A stretch of 8,766 nucleotides of DNA from Aliterella sp. RAGGC_92 (GTDB lineage Bacteria; Cyanobacteriota; Cyanobacteriia; Cyanobacteriales; Chroococcidiopsidaceae), in contig JAPJOW010000188.1 of NCBI GenBank assembly GCA_030826005.1, positions 1-8,766 on the forward strand, read 5' to 3'. Shown here piece after piece: positions 6,766 to 8,766 of the stretch (within the stretch, counting starts at the first letter, position 1; each line of letters begins with the position of its first letter). Position numbers and translations under genes: made by a program. The notes under the pieces were generated by a model. That model did not search any database. It worked only from the letters and a program-made list of their open reading frames with translations, and was not told the DNA's origin.

Positions 6766-7218
6766 CTACGTCGCCTCTCGTTCTAATAACAGCGTTACGG
6801 GGCCATCATTTTCTATCGATACCTGCATCATTGCGCCAAAGCAACCTGTTTCTACTTTTAGGTTACTTTGGCGCAACTTCTCTACAAAGCTGTTATATAG
6901 TTTTTCCGCAATTTCGGGACTAGCAGAAGCATCAAAAGAAGGGCGGCGACCTTTGCGGCAATCGCCGTATAAGGTAAACTGACTAATTACTAAAATTTCA
7001 CCGCCGATTTCTTGGACGGATTTTTGCCAGCGACTTGCTCCTTCTTCGCTACCAAACAGGCGCAATTCCAAGCACTTGCGAACCATCCAATCAATCTCTG
7101 CTTCGGTATCAGTGCTGGCTATGCCTACCAGTAAGTTTAAGCCTTTACTGATTTTGCCAACTACTTTGCCATCAACGCAGACTTGAGAGCTAACAACGCG
7201 CTGAATGATAACTCGCAT
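6766..7218 (-). CDS. dtd: D-aminoacyl-tRNA deacylase
   Basis: DTD hydrolyses D-amino acids (and glycine mischarged on tRNA-Ala) from tRNA in the cytoplasm, a proofreading step of translation. The product of 150 residues is of normal length. It begins with the typical MRVIIQRV. It carries both active-site signatures: SQFTLYG (79-85) and NDGPVT (137-142), the latter with the Gly139-Pro140 cis-peptide that excludes L-amino acids. GCFGAMMQV (125-133) matches the segment before the second motif. The start ATG (7218-7216) has no strong ribosome binding site. It lies 56 bp downstream of the methyltransferase stop on the same strand, so the two may be co-transcribed. Base composition is ordinary for the window (86 G+C in 180 bases at 6901-7080), unlike the AT-rich gene upstream. 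Confidence 0.96.
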   Translation of the reverse strand: MRVIIQRVVSSQVCVDGKVVGKISKGLNLLVGIASTDTEAEIDWMVRKCLELRLFGSEEGASRWQKSVQEIGGEILVISQFTLYGDCRKGRRPSFDASASPEIAEKLYNSFVEKLRQSNLKVETGCFGAMMQVSIENDGPVTLLLEREAT

Positions 7219-7231
7219 AACTTAAATTGTA

Positions 7232-7263
7232 GTAATTTGTACCATTATTTTGTATCAAATTAC
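7232..7263. repeat. AT-rich hairpin between methyltransferase gene and dtd
   Basis: GTAATTTG (7232-7239) and CAAATTAC (7256-7263) are a perfect 8-bp inverted repeat. The stem continues with TAC (7240-7242) pairing to GTA (7252-7254) across one bulged T (7255), leaving a 9-base loop. It fills most of the 56-bp gap. It could be a weak transcript end for the methyltransferase, an mRNA processing hairpin, or an operator in front of dtd. No T-run follows on the minus strand. Confidence 0.5.
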
Positions 7264-7274
7264 AGTTAAGAAAA

Positions 7275-8003
7275 TTACAAGCAAGTCATTAATTGCATTA
7301 ACTCTGTAGATAAGTTTTCTTTACTACTGCTGCTTTGTTTTGTAAATAATACCCCTGCTAGTAGATAAATATTTTTAGAATAAAAAGCCATATTATCTTG
7401 CTTTAATTCCTCAATTCTATTTTTCACCTTTGGCTCGGAACTGTAATAGCCAAATTTTAAAGGTGATACAATAAAGTTAGCAACATAGTAGCCATTAGTT
7501 AAAGCATAATCAATCGCTCCTACCGGATTAGAGTAACTAGCGATCATTGCTAAAACATTTTTATAACCTAAAGACAGTAGTTGTTTTGTAATAGTTATTC
7601 CATCAATACCACCGTGCAAAAATGGTTGATATATTTTATTGTCTATAGCTGGTAGGTAAGGAGGATTTGAGATGAGATAATCACCCTGGGGAATATCGGT
7701 GTCAAATAAAGAGCGGTTATGAACTATATATTTATCTTGTAAGCCGCGTGTATTTATTCTTTCATTAGCAAGCTCGCAAGACATTTTATTTATTTCAAAA
7801 CCATGTACTATCCCATTAAAGCTTGTTTCGTTTAAAGAATTAATAACTGGGCTACCATCGCCCGAACCAAATTCAACAATAGTTTCGGAATTTAAGCAAT
7901 TATTTATTACTAAGCTTTGCAAACAATAAGAATAAAAGTTTGATTCCTCTGGGCAGAAAAATACATCTTTTAATGGTTTTGGTGAAGTAAGCATTCCCGT
8001 CAT
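7275..8003 (-). CDS. SAM-dependent methyltransferase, HemK/PrmC-like, NPPY type
   Basis: The 242-residue product has a class I methyltransferase fold. Motif I is VEFGSGDG (43-50), an acidic residue after the next strand is Glu70 in HGFEINK, and motif IV is NPPY (113-116). The NPPY motif is typical of enzymes that methylate planar nitrogens, such as glutamine (PrmC/HemK) or nucleic acid bases. FLHGGIDG (128-135) after NPPY resembles the GGxDG segment of PrmC. The N-terminal helical domain that PrmC uses to bind release factors is missing, so I do not assign prmC; the substrate is unknown. The start may be the ATG at 8003 or the one at 7994; neither has a clear ribosome binding site. The gene is markedly AT-rich (114 G+C in 360 bases at 7321-7680), has no HIP1 site and ends with a serine-rich tail, which suggests relaxed selection or recent transfer. 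Confidence 0.82.
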   Translation of the reverse strand: MTGMLTSPKPLKDVFFCPEESNFYSYCLQSLVINNCLNSETIVEFGSGDGSPVINSLNETSFNGIVHGFEINKMSCELANERINTRGLQDKYIVHNRSLFDTDIPQGDYLISNPPYLPAIDNKIYQPFLHGGIDGITITKQLLSLGYKNVLAMIASYSNPVGAIDYALTNGYYVANFIVSPLKFGYYSSEPKVKNRIEELKQDNMAFYSKNIYLLAGVLFTKQSSSSKENLSTELMQLMTCL

Positions 8004-8034
8004 AAAATAGCAACTAACCCAAACCTACTGTTTC

Positions 8035-8095
8035 AGCGATTATACTGCCATCTATCGTTAGTTCTATACCTAATGATTTGCTAAGTGATTATACT
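8035..8095 (-). promoter_or_regulatory. Two repeated -10-like elements upstream of the methyltransferase gene
   Basis: AG-C/T-GATTATACT occurs at 8035-8046 and 8084-8095 (11 of 12 bases identical, 49 bp apart). Read on the minus strand each contains a perfect TATAAT (8044-8039 and 8093-8088). The nearer one would give a leader of about 29 nt before the ATG at 8003. No convincing -35 hexamer stands at 17-18 bp from either, so these are candidate tandem promoters only. Confidence 0.4.
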
Positions 8096-8112
8096 TAAAC
8101 AAAATTTATTAT

Positions 8113-8355
8113 TTATTGAAAAATTAATAGGAGAAAACAACCCTTTAGCGATCGCCTTACAACTTCTTGGCGCGATTGAAACACTGCAATTTTAAGGATT
8201 CGATCGGCAAAAGCGATGTTTGAAGGAGCAACTCCGGCGGGTGCATGGAGGGTAGTAGAAGTAGTAGTAGCAGCAGCTATATCGATTACTAATCGATAGC
8301 AGACATCTCCTATCTCTAGCCTTGCAAAACTAACGTTAATATCCACCGTCGCCAT
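8113..8355 (-). CDS. Small hypothetical protein (doubtful)
   Basis: An 80-codon ORF starts with ATG at 8355-8353, with AGAGG close upstream, and stops with TAA. I do not recognise the product. The first 26 residues (MATVDINVSFARLEIGDVCY and following RLVIDI) look like real beta-strand protein with a charged/hydrophobic alternation. They are followed by a low-complexity AAATTTSTT stretch encoded by a trinucleotide run. The C-terminal part (RRSLKGCFLLLIFQ) crosses a HIP1 site (8148-8155) and looks less like folded protein. There is no signal peptide. It is transcribed leftward, divergent from tenA, and lies upstream of the AT-rich methyltransferase. It may be a genuine lineage-specific small gene, a decayed remnant, or chance. 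Codon use is acceptable (GAT, ATT, GCT, ACT rich, like neighbours). Confidence 0.4.
   Translation of the reverse strand: MATVDINVSFARLEIGDVCYRLVIDIAAATTTSTTLHAPAGVAPSNIAFADRILKIAVFQSRQEVVRRSLKGCFLLLIFQ
8252..8277. repeat. Trinucleotide (GTA/GCA) run
   Basis: Eight near-perfect trinucleotide units (GTA GTA GAA GTA GTA GTA GCA GCA) occur in a row. On the minus strand, in the frame of the small ORF, they read Ala3-Thr3-Ser-Thr. Such a run can vary in length by slippage. Confidence 0.7.
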
Positions 8356-8432
8356 AGACCTCTAGAATGCTTTTCAACGTATCTATAGGTATAACGACGG
8401 CATTAAAGCAGTGATAGTCAATAGTTTACACT

Positions 8433-8470
8433 TCTATTGCTTGGGTGTGGCTAGAACATCTAGCAATAGA
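8433..8470. repeat. 9-bp inverted repeat upstream of tenA
   Basis: TCTATTGCT (8433-8441) and AGCAATAGA (8462-8470) are perfect inverted repeats with a 20-bp spacer. They end 17 bp upstream of the tenA -10 candidate, which is where an activator or repressor could bind. No known family is recognised. Confidence 0.45.
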
Positions 8471-8486
8471 GAGGCAAAATTATAGT

Positions 8487-8492
8487 TATAAT
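8487..8492 (+). promoter_or_regulatory. Putative tenA -10 element
   Basis: A perfect TATAAT is preceded by AGT, a partial extended -10. There is no recognisable -35 at 17 bp; that position is occupied by the right arm of the inverted repeat. Transcription would begin near 8499, leaving a leader of about 40 nt. This leader is too short for a thiamin pyrophosphate riboswitch. Confidence 0.4.
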
Positions 8493-8539
8493 TGGCAACG
8501 GACAACTATCCTACTTAAATTTATCCAGACCTAAAAACT

Positions 8540-8766
8540 TTGACTGTATCTAGCGAATTATGGCAAGCAAATCTTGACTTAGCACAAGAATGTTTAAAAC
8601 ATCCTTTTGTTCAAGGTATTGCGAAGGGTACACTTGAGCGGAAAAAATTTGCCTACTATGTGGGACAAGATGCCTTTTTTCTAGAAGCATTTGCCCGTGC
8701 CTATAGCATAGTAGCGGCTAAATCAACCGACGGAGAAACATTTAGGATTTTCCATAACCTAGCGGC
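8540..8766 (+). CDS. tenA: TenA/THI-4 family protein (thiaminase II type), 5' part
   Basis: The frame runs off the right edge after 75 full codons (LTVSSELWQANLDLAQECLK, then HPFVQGIAKGTL). HPFVQGIAKGTL (21-32) and FAYYVGQDAFFLEAFARAY (37-55) are strong TenA signatures. Counting from this start, Asp44 falls at the position of the catalytic Asp44 of Bacillus subtilis TenA, which supports the start. Characterised members hydrolyse aminopyrimidine breakdown products of thiamin for salvage. The catalytic cysteine (near 135 in B. subtilis) is beyond the window, so classical TenA versus TenA_E subfamily cannot be decided. The frame is closed by TAA at 8516-8518 and has no ATG or GTG afterwards, so TTG at 8540 is the likely start, without a visible ribosome binding site. 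Confidence 0.9.
   Translation, partial: MTVSSELWQANLDLAQECLKHPFVQGIAKGTLERKKFAYYVGQDAFFLEAFARAYSIVAAKSTDGETFRIFHNLA

Larger units (their letters stand above)
1110..8155. repeat. HIP1 octamer family (GCGATCGC), 15 copies
   Basis: Perfect copies begin at 1110, 1419, 2225, 2627, 3134, 3239, 3478, 3493, 3773, 4235, 4461, 4785, 4887, 5826 and 8148. They lie in genes and between genes alike. HIP1 is a known highly iterated palindrome of many cyanobacterial chromosomes, so its density marks the host. The span 5834-8147 (end of the phosphatase gene, dtd and the methyltransferase) has none. Confidence 0.95.

Noticed and set aside
7229..7242. GTA-N8-TAC, the core of an NtcA (nitrogen regulator) binding site, just upstream of dtd
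   Set aside because: The site ends about 10 bp before the dtd start codon, too close for activation at -41.5. The short core is expected about twice by chance in a window of this size.
8180..8299. Short plus-strand frame opposite the small ORF (contains MFEGATPAGAW)
   Set aside because: Only about 39 codons from stop to stop, with no credible ribosome binding site. It mirrors low-complexity sequence on the other strand.
8356..8539. Possible TPP riboswitch upstream of tenA
   Set aside because: The conserved CTGAGA and ACCTGATC segments of the THI element are not found, and the likely leader is too short.

Overview
The window comes from a cyanobacterial chromosome. Three things show this. It encodes Psb28, a photosystem II assembly factor. 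Its Hfq is of the divergent cyanobacterial type. It carries at least 15 copies of the HIP1 octamer GCGATCGC, where about 0.13 would be expected by chance in 8.8 kb of even base composition. An 80-bp GC-rich intergenic element of the GCCCCCTAA type also fits. I cannot name the genus from the sequence alone.

Layout, left to right. (1) The 3' two thirds of a long DUF4132-family gene (+) enter from the left edge. (2) A structured repeat element separates it from a small hfq gene (-). (3) dapF (+) is divergent from hfq and converges on moaB (-) with a 4-nt overlap of the stop codons. (4) moaB lies one nucleotide downstream of psb28, so the two look like a translationally coupled operon read leftward. 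(5) A 353-bp non-coding stretch holds the psb28 promoter and several short repeats. (6) A 740-codon exported or membrane-anchored alkaline phosphatase/phosphodiesterase-superfamily enzyme (+) follows. (7) dtd (-), which removes D-amino acids from tRNA, converges on it with a 7-bp gap. (8) An AT-rich SAM-dependent methyltransferase gene of the HemK/PrmC type lies upstream of dtd on the same strand. (9) A doubtful 80-codon ORF (-) comes next. (10) The 5' end of a tenA-family gene (+) runs off the right edge.

Most genes are unrelated housekeeping functions packed closely together: cell wall and lysine precursor synthesis (dapF), molybdenum cofactor (moaB), photosystem II assembly (psb28), translation quality control (dtd) and thiamin salvage (tenA). 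They do not form one pathway. The clearest functional groupings are the psb28-moaB transcription unit and the hfq/dapF divergent pair.

I found no defence island, CRISPR array, transposase, prophage or tRNA, and nothing I can present as a new multi-gene system. The points most worth following are the three-way-junction repeat, the AT-rich HIP1-free methyltransferase, the inverted repeat between hfq and dapF, the repeats in front of the phosphatase, and what lies upstream of the DUF4132 gene.
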